Shown here: one piece after another, positions 8,164 through 16,492 of the stretch
How the letters are laid out: the number at the start of each line of letters is the position of its first letter
Numbering within the stretch: position 1 is the stretch's first letter
From: JAJZSS01 sp964463505
Lineage (GTDB): Bacteria > Chloroflexota > Anaerolineae > Anaerolineales > UBA4823
DNA length: 24,127 nt
Reading direction: 5' to 3'
Assembly: GCA_964463505.1 (NCBI GenBank)
Contig: CAYXDC010000050.1
Location: 1-24,127 of the forward strand
Translations under genes and position numbers: made by a program
Notes under the pieces: generated by a model
Databases searched by the model: none
What the model was told of the DNA's origin: nothing
What the model saw: the letters and a program-made list of their open reading frames with translations, nothing else

Positions 8164-8828
8164 GCAGGGATGGGATCGTTATGATGAAGATAGATCGGCG
8201 CCAAAGCTGCGGGATCGTCAGTCTGACCAGATTGTAAGCGCTGCCAGCCTAATTCGGCCAGGAATCCGGGGCGGCGTACAGAACGGGCTGGAGAAGCCAG
8301 ATTAATCAGCTTCTTCTTGCGCCTTAAGATATGGCGCTCTTCCTCGTCGAGTTCACCGGCGATCAGTGTAGGAATTTCAATGCGCTCGGCAAGCTGTTCG
8401 GCTGTGAGCACTTCCATTGTATTTTGAGAAACCCAGCCCTTCTTTTGGAGCTGATACCAATCAACTGCCAGACGCCCGCGTCCAGCGCGTAAAACCGCTG
8501 CCAAGGGTAGGTCGAGGAGCGGTTGACCGTAAGCCAGAATATCCAGGGTAGGAATGCCGATCAGGGGCAAATGGCGGGCAAGGGCGATACCCTTAGCCAG
8601 CGCCAGGCCGATGCGCAGACCTGTAAAAGAGCCGGGACCAATGGCGACGGCGACAGCCTCGACCTTGTCAATTTTTTTACCCGATTTTTGGATCGCATCT
8701 ACAATGGCTGGCGCCAATTCGACGGTGTGGAAATCGTGGCTCGTCCAAATGACTTCGGAAAGGACCTGCTCACCATCGTAAAGCGCCAGGCCTGCAGTTC
8801 GGGTTGATGTATCCAGGGCCAATAACAT
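8160..8828 (-). CDS. tsaB: tRNA N6-threonylcarbamoyladenosine synthesis protein TsaB
   Basis: A 222-residue ASKHA-fold pseudo-kinase-like subunit that with TsaD and TsaE transfers threonylcarbamoyl to A37 of ANN-decoding tRNAs. The N-terminal LLALDTSTRTAGLAL and the GPGSFTGLRIGLALAKGIA block (around 67-85) are the hallmark of TsaB/YeaZ; the C-terminal part is variable and shows ALAPIYLHH. An ATG at 8828 overlaps the tsaE TGA by one base (TGATG), the same arrangement as at the rimI/udg junction; a GTG at 8831 in the same frame would add one residue. tsaD is not in the window, so the partner is encoded elsewhere. Confidence 0.93.
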   Translation of the reverse strand: MLLALDTSTRTAGLALYDGEQVLSEVIWTSHDFHTVELAPAIVDAIQKSGKKIDKVEAVAVAIGPGSFTGLRIGLALAKGIALARHLPLIGIPTLDILAYGQPLLDLPLAAVLRAGRGRLAVDWYQLQKKGWVSQNTMEVLTAEQLAERIEIPTLIAGELDEEERHILRRKKKLINLASPARSVRRPGFLAELGWQRLQSGQTDDPAALAPIYLHHNDPIPA

Positions 8829-9325
8829 CACGGCACTCCATATACTGTCCGGCGGAAGGCAGCCAGCAGGTCTTCGTAACGCTTTCCATGCGCTGAAAAT
8901 AAGAGATCGCGCTGGTGTTCGCTGATATAGTGTAACTGGATGTTTAAATATTCGCTGGGCAGAGCGGGGCTAATCCGTTCCGCCCACTCTACCACGAGCG
9001 GTCCACCCTCCAACATGTGATCGATATCCAGATCCACTGCGTCCTGGGCATCCTGCAAGCGATAAGCGTCCAGATGGTACAAGCGCATCCCTTCCGGGCG
9101 CCGATAGACATTCACCAGCACAAATGTAGGGCTGGTGACCTGATCCAGCGATCCCCAACCGATAGCAATCCCCTGAACCAGGGTAGTCTTGCCTGATCCG
9201 AGATCGCCAACCAGACAAATGGTATCGCCTGGGCGTAGCATTGCGCCTAACCGCATGCCTGCTCGCCTGGTTTGCTCTGGGCTGCGACTGATAAATTCTG
9301 TGGAATGTGGATCAAGGATAGGCAT
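8828..9325 (-). CDS. tsaE: tRNA threonylcarbamoyladenosine biosynthesis ATPase TsaE
   Basis: A 165-residue P-loop ATPase of the t6A complex. The Walker A motif is GDLGSGKTT (40-48), followed by the family TSPTFVLVNVY stretch, LYHLDAYRL (where the Asp takes the Walker B role) and VVEWAERI, all in the usual order. It regulates TsaB-TsaD by ATP hydrolysis. The length is normal. The ATG at 9325 has no convincing Shine-Dalgarno sequence, but a TATAAT box on the same strand ends 9 nt upstream, so this gene may also be transcribed from its own near-leaderless start in addition to readthrough from the helicase gene. Confidence 0.93.
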   Translation of the reverse strand: MPILDPHSTEFISRSPEQTRRAGMRLGAMLRPGDTICLVGDLGSGKTTLVQGIAIGWGSLDQVTSPTFVLVNVYRRPEGMRLYHLDAYRLQDAQDAVDLDIDHMLEGGPLVVEWAERISPALPSEYLNIQLHYISEHQRDLLFSAHGKRYEDLLAAFRRTVYGVP

Positions 9326-9334
9326 TTTGCTCGG

Positions 9335-9340
9335 ATTATA
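9335..9340 (-). promoter_or_regulatory. Consensus -10 box just upstream of tsaE
   Basis: TATAAT lies on the minus strand at 9340-9335, with 9 nt between its end and the tsaE ATG. The expected start point would leave a leader of only about 2 nt. The -35 region at 17-nt spacing (TTCCCT) is poor, so the call rests on the -10 alone. Confidence 0.4.
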
Positions 9341-9381
9341 CGCTTATTACGTCCCCAAGGGAAGCTTTCTCCTCTCGGGTT

Positions 9382-11559
9382 TTAAGGTTTGATCTGTAAA
9401 TTGGCCAGAGAAGCTGCTACACGCTTCAGACCAACATCTTCAAAGAAGATATCTACGATTTCGTCATCATCCTGCAAACGACTGTTCAGGACCATGCCTT
9501 CGTTCCAGACCGGATGATTTACTCGCATCCCAGGATAGTATTTTTGTTGTAATTCTGACTTGCCAGAGCGCTGAGTTTCAGAAGGCCAGCGGAAAGCTGC
9601 GGCTTTGCGCTCTGGGGTTTGCTTCTGGCTGCGCTTGGGCTGTGAGTTTGCCAGCAGATCCTGGGGTAAGTCTTCGAGAAAACGGGAAGGTTGGGCTGGT
9701 TCATTCATGCCGTAAGCCGCCCGATTTTGAGCGAAAACCAGGTAAAGACGCTCTTCGGCGCGGGTAATCCCGACATACAACAATCGTCGTTCTTCTTGCA
9801 TTTCTTCAGGGTCATCAAAGGAACGGCTGTGCGGCAGTGTGCCGTCGTTTAACCCAACAATGAACACAACCGGAAATTCCAGGCCTTTAGCAGCATGCAG
9901 GGTAAGCAGCGTTGGGGCATTGGCGTTTTCCTCCACAGTGTCCTGATCAGACACCAGGGCAATGCCTTCCAGGAAGAGCTCCAGGCTCTGGTCTTTGCGC
10001 TCTGCTGCCAGGCGGCGCAATTCCATTACATTATCCCAACGATCTCGACCTTCATCACTCCCATCATCGATATAGGAATGATACTCAATATCGTCCAGGA
10101 TGCGGTCCAGTAGATCCTGTGGGTTATAGTCCTGTTTTAGGATTTGCCACCGGTAGAGCAGGCTACCAAATTGCTCAAGAGCGGTTAAACTGCGCCCTTT
10201 AAAGTACTCCCGCTGTACGGAGGTTGAATTGCTGCCGAGTTCCAGGAGCAGCTCACCAGGAGATAGGCTGACCTGTTTGGCATGCGTGCGCAGTTCCAAC
10301 AATGTTTTATCCCCGATCCCGCGCTTCGGAGCTTGGATGGCGCGTTCCAGGCTGATTTCGTCTCTGGGATTGTGCACCAGCCGTAAGTATGCAATCAGGT
10401 CTTTGATCTCTCGCCGCCCATAAAAGCGTTGGGCGCCGACCAGCTTGTAGGGAAGATTGGCTTTCAGAAAAGCTTCTTCCAAAACGCGGGATTGGGCATT
10501 GGTACGATACATCACCGCAAAAGCACCCGGCTGCAGTTGCTGGCGCGCGACCAGTACGCTGATTGTGTCAATTACAAAGCCGGCTTCAGCCCGGTCATCG
10601 AAGGCTTCAAAAACAACCGCCTTTTGCCCCTGACCACGCTCAGTAAACAAACGTTTGGGAGTGCGCTGCGGATTGTGGTCGATGATCGCCATAGCAGCAT
10701 CCAGGATGGCCTGGGTAGAGCGATAATTTTGTTCCAGCAGGATCTTTTGGGTTTGTGGGTAATCGTCCTCGAAGCGTAGGACGTTGCGGTAGTCCGCCCC
10801 ACGCCAGCGATAGATCGATTGATCCGCATCGCCAACCACAAAAATGTTGCGGTGGAAGGATGCCAGATGCTTGAGTAGGGTATATTGAGCCAGGTTGGTA
10901 TCTTGAAACTCATCTACCAGTACATGCTCATAACGACGGGCGTATTTCTCGCGTATGCTGGGGTGATTATCCAAAAGAAAGACGGTATAGAGCAGTAAAT
11001 CGTCGAAGTCCAGGCCGTTATTATCTAAAAGTAGTGACTGGTAGCGCTGGTACACCCGCCGCATTGCTTCATCCCGGTAATTATTAATCGGTACTTGGTC
11101 CGGTAGGAGTAATTCATTCTTCGCGTTTGAGATCGCGGCATGGATGCGGGCAGGTTGGTGTTGCTTGGGGTCCAGGTCGAGATCATTTACAGCCTGGCGG
11201 ACCAATTTGAGTTGATCATCCGCATCATAGATCACAAAATTTGCATTGAAAGGTAAACCATCTGCTTCCCGGCGTAGGATACGGGCGCAGATGGCGTGAA
11301 AAGTGCCCAGGGTCACGCCTCGGCTGGCATCGCCTAACAAATCCGCCACGCGGTTTTCCATCACCCGGGCGGCCTTATTGGTAAAAGTAACCGCAACAAT
11401 ATGATAAGGACTGACACCCATATGGCTGATCAGGTAAGCAATGCGATGCGTGAGCACGCGGGTTTTGCCCGAGCCAGGTCCGGCCAGAATCAGTACCGGC
11501 CCTAAGCCGGCGATAACAGCTTGCTGTTGTTGTAAATTGAGACCGGTAAGTAAATCCAA
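9382..11559 (-). CDS. pcrA: UvrD/PcrA-type SF1A DNA helicase
   Basis: A 725-residue 3'-5' DNA helicase with the complete SF1A motif series. It has the Q motif LNLQQQQAV, Walker A GPGSGKT (27-33), TFTNKAA (Ia), DEFQDTN (216-222, Walker B), GDADQSIYRWRGA (243-255), QNYRST (277-282), TLHAAKGLEFPVVF (V) and RRLLYVGITRAEERL (VI). The C-terminal 45 residues (PGMRVNHPVWNEGMV...) form the Tudor-like PcrA tail that contacts RNA polymerase in characterised homologues. It acts in excision repair, replication restart and transcription conflict. The start is TTG at 11559, supported by GGGAG with a 7-nt spacer; no in-frame ATG lies nearby. It is transcribed from a near-consensus promoter at 11625-11653 and diverges from holB. 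Confidence 0.92.
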   Translation of the reverse strand: MDLLTGLNLQQQQAVIAGLGPVLILAGPGSGKTRVLTHRIAYLISHMGVSPYHIVAVTFTNKAARVMENRVADLLGDASRGVTLGTFHAICARILRREADGLPFNANFVIYDADDQLKLVRQAVNDLDLDPKQHQPARIHAAISNAKNELLLPDQVPINNYRDEAMRRVYQRYQSLLLDNNGLDFDDLLLYTVFLLDNHPSIREKYARRYEHVLVDEFQDTNLAQYTLLKHLASFHRNIFVVGDADQSIYRWRGADYRNVLRFEDDYPQTQKILLEQNYRSTQAILDAAMAIIDHNPQRTPKRLFTERGQGQKAVVFEAFDDRAEAGFVIDTISVLVARQQLQPGAFAVMYRTNAQSRVLEEAFLKANLPYKLVGAQRFYGRREIKDLIAYLRLVHNPRDEISLERAIQAPKRGIGDKTLLELRTHAKQVSLSPGELLLELGSNSTSVQREYFKGRSLTALEQFGSLLYRWQILKQDYNPQDLLDRILDDIEYHSYIDDGSDEGRDRWDNVMELRRLAAERKDQSLELFLEGIALVSDQDTVEENANAPTLLTLHAAKGLEFPVVFIVGLNDGTLPHSRSFDDPEEMQEERRLLYVGITRAEERLYLVFAQNRAAYGMNEPAQPSRFLEDLPQDLLANSQPKRSQKQTPERKAAAFRWPSETQRSGKSELQQKYYPGMRVNHPVWNEGMVLNSRLQDDDEIVDIFFEDVGLKRVAASLANLQIKP

Positions 11560-11566
11560 TCCAAGA

Positions 11567-11571
11567 CTCCC
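11567..11571 (-). promoter_or_regulatory. Shine-Dalgarno site fixing the TTG start of pcrA
   Basis: GGGAG on the minus strand lies 7 nt before the TTG at 11559-11557. Another TTG lies 5 nt upstream but is out of frame. The protein from this TTG starts directly with the family's N-terminal helix, so start and motif agree. Confidence 0.65.
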
Positions 11572-11624
11572 AAAAACGATTTATTGCCCCATCCATAAAA
11601 TGAACTTATCAAGCAAATCAATTC

Positions 11625-11653
11625 ATTCTACCGTCAGGGAGATAGCATGTCAA
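11625..11653 (-). promoter_or_regulatory. Near-consensus sigma70 promoter for pcrA
   Basis: TTGACA (11653-11648) and TAGAAT (11630-11625) are separated by 17 nt on the minus strand. Transcription would start near 11618, giving an untranslated leader of about 59 nt. Its -35 is 25 bp from the -35 of the divergent holB promoter. Confidence 0.75.
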
Positions 11654-11678
11654 CGAAATGCCCGGTAAGTGATATCGG

Positions 11679-11707
11679 TTGCCAAGCAGAGCGCGATGGA
11701 CTAAAAT
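11679..11707 (+). promoter_or_regulatory. sigma70-like promoter for holB (leaderless)
   Basis: TTGCCA (11679-11684), a 17-nt spacer and TAAAAT (11702-11707). The expected start site, 7 nt past the -10, coincides with the GTG start codon of holB at 11714, and no Shine-Dalgarno sequence precedes that codon. Confidence 0.6.
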
Positions 11708-11713
11708 CAACCT

Positions 11714-12703
11714 GTGAATTGGGGTATTTTAGGACATGAATGGGCAGTACAGCTCTTGCGCGAGCATTTTGCACAAGGGCGTTTAAAGCATGCGTATCTA
11801 TTTACTGGTCCGCCAGGGGTGGGGCGCCGGACACTGGCGCTGCGCCTGGCGCAAGCGATTAATTGTCTCAACCCTCCTGAACCTGCTACGCCCTGCCTGA
11901 ACTGCCGTGCATGCCAGCAATTGGAGGCTATGAAACATCCCGATCTGCTGATTACCCAGGCGGAACTGCCTGGTGGTGTATTGAAAGTAGAGCAGATTCG
12001 GGAATTACAGCACCGGCTGGCGCTGGCCCCCTATGAAGCCCGCTACAAAATCGCGCTTTTGCTACGTTTTGAAGAAGCCCATCCCAGTGCGTCCAATGCA
12101 TTGTTGAAGACTCTGGAAGAACCGCCTGCCAGAGTGATCTTATTGCTGACCGCCCAAAGCACGGAAAATATTCTACCGACGATTGCCTCGCGTTGTGAAG
12201 TTCTTCGTTTACGCCCTCTACCTTATGCCCAGGTGGAGGCGGGCCTGGAAGCCGGCTGGGATATCCCTGCTGAACAAGCCCATCTGCTTGGGCATATCTC
12301 GGGTGGTAGACCAGGCTATGCTTTGCGTTTAAGTCGAAGTGATGAGCTCATGGAAAAACGTCAAGCCTGGTTGGATGATCTGAAACAGCTTCTGTCTTCC
12401 AATCGGGTGGCCCGTTTTGCGTATGCGGAGGCTGTGTCAAAGGATAAGACGATATCCTTGTCTGATGTGCTGCAAACCTGGCTTTCTTATTGGCGTGATA
12501 TATTGCTCTTGACCAGTGGCGCCGCAGTCCCGCTGGGAAATGTTGACCGCCAGGATGAAATTGAGCAGTTGGCTGACCAGCTAGCTCTGAATACAGCCAG
12601 GAAGGTTATCCAGGCTGCCGAACGGACTTTGCAATTGTTGGATATGAATGTCAATCCACGCCTGGCTCTGGAAGTCTTCTTGCTAGATTTACCCTATTTT
12701 TAG
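11714..12703 (+). CDS. holB: DNA polymerase III delta-prime subunit
   Basis: A 329-residue clamp-loader subunit that helps load the beta clamp onto primed DNA. It starts MNWGILGHEWAV, then LKHAYLFTGPPGVGRRT. The P-loop (32-40) carries Arg39 in place of the catalytic Lys, and the Walker B-like stretch is LLRFEEAHPSASNALLKTLEEPP; both fit delta-prime, which is the non-hydrolysing stator of the complex. The four-Cys zinc module is C51, C61, C64 and C67. SRC at 159-161 supplies the arginine finger for the neighbouring ATPase subunit. The C-terminal domain is helical and of normal length. The start is GTG with no ribosome-binding site, apparently at the transcription start. It diverges from pcrA. 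Confidence 0.88.
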   Translation: MNWGILGHEWAVQLLREHFAQGRLKHAYLFTGPPGVGRRTLALRLAQAINCLNPPEPATPCLNCRACQQLEAMKHPDLLITQAELPGGVLKVEQIRELQHRLALAPYEARYKIALLLRFEEAHPSASNALLKTLEEPPARVILLLTAQSTENILPTIASRCEVLRLRPLPYAQVEAGLEAGWDIPAEQAHLLGHISGGRPGYALRLSRSDELMEKRQAWLDDLKQLLSSNRVARFAYAEAVSKDKTISLSDVLQTWLSYWRDILLLTSGAAVPLGNVDRQDEIEQLADQLALNTARKVIQAAERTLQLLDMNVNPRLALEVFLLDLPYF

Positions 12704-12762
12704 CCAGGCGTTTGGCATTATCTTTGCTCGGTAAGCAAATCTCGAGTTAGATTCAGCGAATA

Positions 12763-12771
12763 TGCTATACT
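12763..12771 (+). promoter_or_regulatory. Extended -10 promoter upstream of the GAF-PAS histidine kinase
   Basis: TGCTATACT is an extended -10 element (TGN plus TATACT at 12766-12771). The -35 region at 16-17 nt spacing (GAGTTA or CGAGTT) is weak, as is usual for extended -10 promoters. A start near 12778 gives a leader of about 55 nt. The 128-bp gap between holB and this gene holds nothing else clear apart from a 6-bp hairpin near 12723-12739. Confidence 0.5.
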
Positions 12772-12831
12772 CTATTGGGTCTGAGTTTGGTTGTTCTTAA
12801 CCGTGCTCCCCAGTGCGCAAGTTCGATATGA

Positions 12832-14454
12832 ATGAGAGTCAGCAAGATGTTCGGGAAACCCAAAAAGACTGTAAAGGATACCGCCCCTGATCAAGAAACC
12901 CATGCCACACGGGCTTCGTTGGAGTTGCTTTATCACACCAGCCGGGAATTTGCTTCAGCCCTGGATTTGCGCACAGTATTGCAGCGAGTTTTGTTTTTAT
13001 CGGTGCAGTACGCCGGGGCTATGAGTGGCAGTATTATTATCCTAGATGAGCATGGCACCCCGATCGATTCTGCACTCATATTTGGAAATCAATTTCGCGA
13101 TAATCCCACCCACCAGCTGCGTGTGACTCTTGAACATGGCCTGGCAGGCTGGGTTGTGCGTACCCGCGCTGCAGCCCTGGTGTTGGATACCAGCCGGGAT
13201 GATCGTTGGCTGCACCGCCCTGATGATGCGCCGGAGCAGACAGGACCAAAATCAGCAGTCAGTGCGCCCATCCTGGCGCATAACAAGTTGGTGGGGGTGA
13301 TAACTTTGGTTCACCCGCAGCCTGGCACACTGACGAACGATCATCTGGAATTGCTGCAAGCCATTGCCGGGCAAGCTGGTATCGCGATCCACCACGCTCA
13401 ACTCTATCTGAGTTTACAGGCCGCGCACGAGCGCTATCGAGAACTCTTTGAAGATAGTATCGACCCGATTTTTGTCACCGATTGGCACGGTGGCATGATT
13501 GAGGCGAACCGGATGGCATTGAGTTCCAGCGGCTTGCAAGAAGAAAATTTTCGAAAATCCAGTATTTTGGATTTACATGCAGTAAATTGGGATGCGGTAG
13601 GAGAAAATTTCTCTGACTTGAGCGATGGGAAGACTGCGACTTACGAATCTTGCCTGTACAATGCCCAGGGTCGACAAATTCCGGTGCAGATACAGGTGCA
13701 CCGGGTGCTGATTGACGGAGTTGCGCACTTGCAGTGGATCCTACGGGATATTACAGAGCGCAAGGATTTGGATAGATTGCGTGAAGATCTGGTATCCATG
13801 ATCTATCATGATTTGCGCTCTCCGCTGGGCAATATTGTGTCCAGTATGGACATCCTGGATAGTCTCCTGGAGGGTGATGCGGTGGACGGACCACGCGCAT
13901 TGGTCAACATTGCCATGCGTTCAACCGAACGTATCGAGCGCTTAACCGAATCTTTACTGGATATCAGTCGGTTGGAAGCCGGCCAGCCGGTTGGTGAGCG
14001 AAAGTTCGTCACTCCGCAATTGCTATTGACGGATGCCTGTGAAGCGATCATGCCGATTGCCCGCAACAAGAAGCAATCCTTGGAGATTGTGAGTGCTGAT
14101 GATCTGCCTCAGATATGGGTGGATAGTGATATGATCCGGCGCGTTTTGATCAATTTATTGGAAAATGCGGTCAAATATACCCCATCCGAAGGCACGCTGA
14201 AAGCTGGCGTAGGCCAGGAGCGAGATACGGTGGTCTTTTTTGTAGAAGACACCGGACCGGGCATTTCAGAGTTGGATCAAAAGCGAATATTTGATAAGTA
14301 CACACGTTTATCATCCAGTCCAGGCCTAAAAAGCATCGGTTTAGGACTGGCATTTTGCCGGTTAGCAGTAGATGGGCATGGTGGCAAAATATGGGTGCAG
14401 AGTGAGCCGGGCAGCGGTTCGCGTTTTAGTTTTAGTGTACCAGTGCAAGAGTAA
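12832..14454 (+). CDS. Soluble GAF-PAS sensor histidine kinase
   Basis: A 540-residue hybrid-free histidine kinase with no membrane segment. A GAF domain spans about residues 28-190 (GLAGWVVRTRAA and SAPILAHNKLVGVITL are typical). A PAS domain spans about 198-310 (YRELFEDSIDPIFVTD... RDITERK). The dimerisation domain holds phospho-acceptor His326 in YHDLRSPLGN. The HATPase domain has the N box with N445 (ENAVKYTPSEG), the G1 box EDTGPGI (472-478) and the G2 box GLGLA (503-507). All catalytic boxes are intact. The ligand of the GAF/PAS pair is unknown, and no response regulator with an intact acceptor lies nearby. The ATG at 12832 is used; a second ATG at 12847 (MFGKPKK) is plausible. The next gene starts 34 nt downstream on the same strand. 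Confidence 0.88.
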   Translation: MRVSKMFGKPKKTVKDTAPDQETHATRASLELLYHTSREFASALDLRTVLQRVLFLSVQYAGAMSGSIIILDEHGTPIDSALIFGNQFRDNPTHQLRVTLEHGLAGWVVRTRAAALVLDTSRDDRWLHRPDDAPEQTGPKSAVSAPILAHNKLVGVITLVHPQPGTLTNDHLELLQAIAGQAGIAIHHAQLYLSLQAAHERYRELFEDSIDPIFVTDWHGGMIEANRMALSSSGLQEENFRKSSILDLHAVNWDAVGENFSDLSDGKTATYESCLYNAQGRQIPVQIQVHRVLIDGVAHLQWILRDITERKDLDRLREDLVSMIYHDLRSPLGNIVSSMDILDSLLEGDAVDGPRALVNIAMRSTERIERLTESLLDISRLEAGQPVGERKFVTPQLLLTDACEAIMPIARNKKQSLEIVSADDLPQIWVDSDMIRRVLINLLENAVKYTPSEGTLKAGVGQERDTVVFFVEDTGPGISELDQKRIFDKYTRLSSSPGLKSIGLGLAFCRLAVDGHGGKIWVQSEPGSGSRFSFSVPVQE

Positions 14455-14488
14455 CTGGCTATCTTTTTGTCTACTGAATGAGTGAGAT

Positions 14489-15364
14489 ATGCGACAAATT
14501 CAACGTGGAATTTATTTTGAAGATTCTTACCTGGGGGTCACTCTGGGTGGTTTGGTTTTCTCTCATGGCACAATAATGATTGACGCGCCGTTGCGGATTG
14601 AAGATGCACGTTCCTGGCGCTCAACGCTGCTCAACCAGCGCGGCGGTTCCAATCGTTTGTTAGTGAGTTTAGATTCTCATCCAGACCGCACGCTGGGGGC
14701 GCGCTCGATGGAATGTGCAGTGGTTTCGCATCAAAAAGCAGCCAATGTGTTTCGCACCCGCACATCTATCTTTAAAGGGCAAAACATTGAGATGGGGGCC
14801 GCATGGGAGGATTATGATGATGCTATTGGTTTACGCTGGGTGAATCCTGATATCACCTTTACCGATGCGATGTCTTTGCATTGGGGAGGTCCTGAAATAA
14901 TATTAGAGCACCATCCCGGTCCTGCGCTGGGAGCAATCTGGACGATCATACCAGAAGAGAAAGTCGTATTTATTGGGGATGCTGTAGTTCTTGATCAGCC
15001 ACCTTTCCTGGCTGATGCGGAAATTCCAGCCTGGATTGATACATTGGACCTATTGAAAGATACTTATAAGGACTATATTATTATCGGTAGTCGAAGCGGT
15101 CTTATCACTTTGGAGCAGGTCCATGAACAGATAGCTTATTTGCAAAAAGCTCAACAGTTGATCCAGCAATACATTAATAAGAAGGATCAAGTGGAAGCCA
15201 TGGAGGAATTGATTCCAGAATTAATCCAGGGTTTCAATTTTCCTAACCGCTGGCGGGAAAAATATCAACAGCGTCTGCGTTATGGGCTTATTCAATATTA
15301 CTCAAATCACTATGGTTTACCATCGATCATTGAACCTCCTGTTCTACCGGACGTTGAAATTTAA
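14489..15364 (+). CDS. Metallo-beta-lactamase-fold protein with a degenerate metal site
   Basis: The 291-residue protein follows the MBL-fold order: an N-terminal strand pair with GGLVFSHGTIMIDAP (20-34), a first metal loop, a second metal region, and GDAVV at 163-167. Compared with the standard HxHxDH loop it reads LDSHPDR (61-67), keeping H64 and D66 but with D62 and R67 instead of His. The PGHT motif is PGPA (143-146), so the metal His is Pro145. The final PGHG-like motif reads IGSRSG with Arg202. D164 is kept. Hydrolase activity of the usual binuclear type is therefore doubtful; it may be a mononuclear enzyme, a redox- or flavin-partnered relative, or a binding protein. Start ATG 14489 follows GTGAG. 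It lies between a histidine kinase and an asparaginase gene, probably co-transcribed. Function unknown. Confidence 0.65.
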   Translation: MRQIQRGIYFEDSYLGVTLGGLVFSHGTIMIDAPLRIEDARSWRSTLLNQRGGSNRLLVSLDSHPDRTLGARSMECAVVSHQKAANVFRTRTSIFKGQNIEMGAAWEDYDDAIGLRWVNPDITFTDAMSLHWGGPEIILEHHPGPALGAIWTIIPEEKVVFIGDAVVLDQPPFLADAEIPAWIDTLDLLKDTYKDYIIIGSRSGLITLEQVHEQIAYLQKAQQLIQQYINKKDQVEAMEELIPELIQGFNFPNRWREKYQQRLRYGLIQYYSNHYGLPSIIEPPVLPDVEI

Positions 15365-15402
15365 CCGAGTTCTGAAAACATCAAGTGCAATACGGATACT
15401 CT

Positions 15403-16479
15403 ATGGAACCTGCTGATTTCTTGCCCATCTATGAAATGACACGTGGTAAGACTGTGGAATCAATCCATTCAGGCGCTGTTGCCGTGGTAGATGCCACTGG
15501 AAGATTGATTGCTAATTACGGTAATCCTGGCCTGGTTACATATCTGCGTTCTTCCGCCAAACCTTTCCAGGCATTGCCATTGTTAGAAGCAGAAGGACGT
15601 GAGCGATTTGGTTTTACCCCGCGCGAGATTGCATTGATGTGCGCCTCACACTCGGGTACCGATGAGCATGTGACTGTTGCGCAGTCGATTCAAATGAAGG
15701 CTGGGGTTACAGAGGCCGAATTATTATGCGGAGTACACGAACCATTCCATGAGCCAACCGCTACTGTACTGCGTGAGCGCCGGGAAGCGCCGACGCCCAA
15801 TCGTCATAATTGCTCAGGCAAGCATTCAGGGATGCTGGCGTTGGCGCAACTTTATAAAGCCAACCTTCCTGATGAAGAAGCACTGGACTATATTGATGTT
15901 CAGCATCCGGTGCAAATCGCTATCCTGAACGCGTTTGCGGATATGTGTGGATTGCCTGTTGAACAGGTTCAGGTCGGGATAGACGGGTGCTCTGCTCCGA
16001 ATTTTGCTGTGCCTTTGCGTAATGCAGCTTATGGTATTGCGCGGCTGTGTGACCCACTTGCAGGAGCCGTTGAGCCCACCGCGCGACATGAAGCTTGTCG
16101 GACGATCACATCTGCTATGATGTTCAACCCGGATATGGTCGGTGGACCAGATACCTTTGATACCTCTCTAATGGTACTGGGTAAAGGGCGCTGGATTTCT
16201 AAAGGTGGAGCGGAGGGATATCAAGCGATTGGGATCCTGCCTGGGGTTCTGGGGCACGATACTCCAGGCATAGGAATTACATTGAAGATTGCGGATGGCG
16301 ACCTGAAGTCCCGGGCCAGGCATGCAGTAGCGCTTGCAGTCATGCAACAATTAGGTGTGCTCTCTGAGGATGAATTAGCCATGCTGTCGCGCTTTGGACC
16401 GGAGACCCCGGTTTTGAATTGGCGGAAAATAGAAGTTGGAATCGCGCGACCATTGCTGCAATTAGAATTCAACCCTTGA
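15403..16479 (+). CDS. Rhizobium-type L-asparaginase (Asparaginase_II family)
   Basis: A 358-residue cytosolic amidohydrolase converting L-asparagine to aspartate and ammonia. It belongs to the family of Rhizobium etli inducible asparaginase, not the E. coli type I/II fold: PIYEMTRGKTVESIHSGAVAV near the start is diagnostic. It carries the SxxK pair S50/K53 (RSSAKPF) and C137, K140 and C196 (NCSGK and DGCSAPN), which align with the zinc-binding Cys/Lys/Cys known in that family. SHSGTDEHV at 82-90 is also typical. The ATG at 15403 has a weak GGA 6 nt upstream and starts right before the domain; an in-frame GTG at 15385 would add six residues. The nth-like gene follows after a 13-nt gap with a strong ribosome-binding site. 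Confidence 0.87.
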   Translation: MEPADFLPIYEMTRGKTVESIHSGAVAVVDATGRLIANYGNPGLVTYLRSSAKPFQALPLLEAEGRERFGFTPREIALMCASHSGTDEHVTVAQSIQMKAGVTEAELLCGVHEPFHEPTATVLRERREAPTPNRHNCSGKHSGMLALAQLYKANLPDEEALDYIDVQHPVQIAILNAFADMCGLPVEQVQVGIDGCSAPNFAVPLRNAAYGIARLCDPLAGAVEPTARHEACRTITSAMMFNPDMVGGPDTFDTSLMVLGKGRWISKGGAEGYQAIGILPGVLGHDTPGIGITLKIADGDLKSRARHAVALAVMQQLGVLSEDELAMLSRFGPETPVLNWRKIEVGIARPLLQLEFNP

Positions 16480-16492
16480 TCCAGGAGATATG

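Noticed and set aside
11809..11835. Lys-to-Arg change in the holB Walker A motif as a sign of a broken gene.
   Set aside because: Delta-prime subunits do not hydrolyse ATP and often have altered P-loops; the zinc module and SRC motif are intact.
12723..12739. TTTGCT / AGCAAA hairpin after holB as a terminator.
   Set aside because: Six base pairs with mostly A/T composition and no U-tract is too weak to call.
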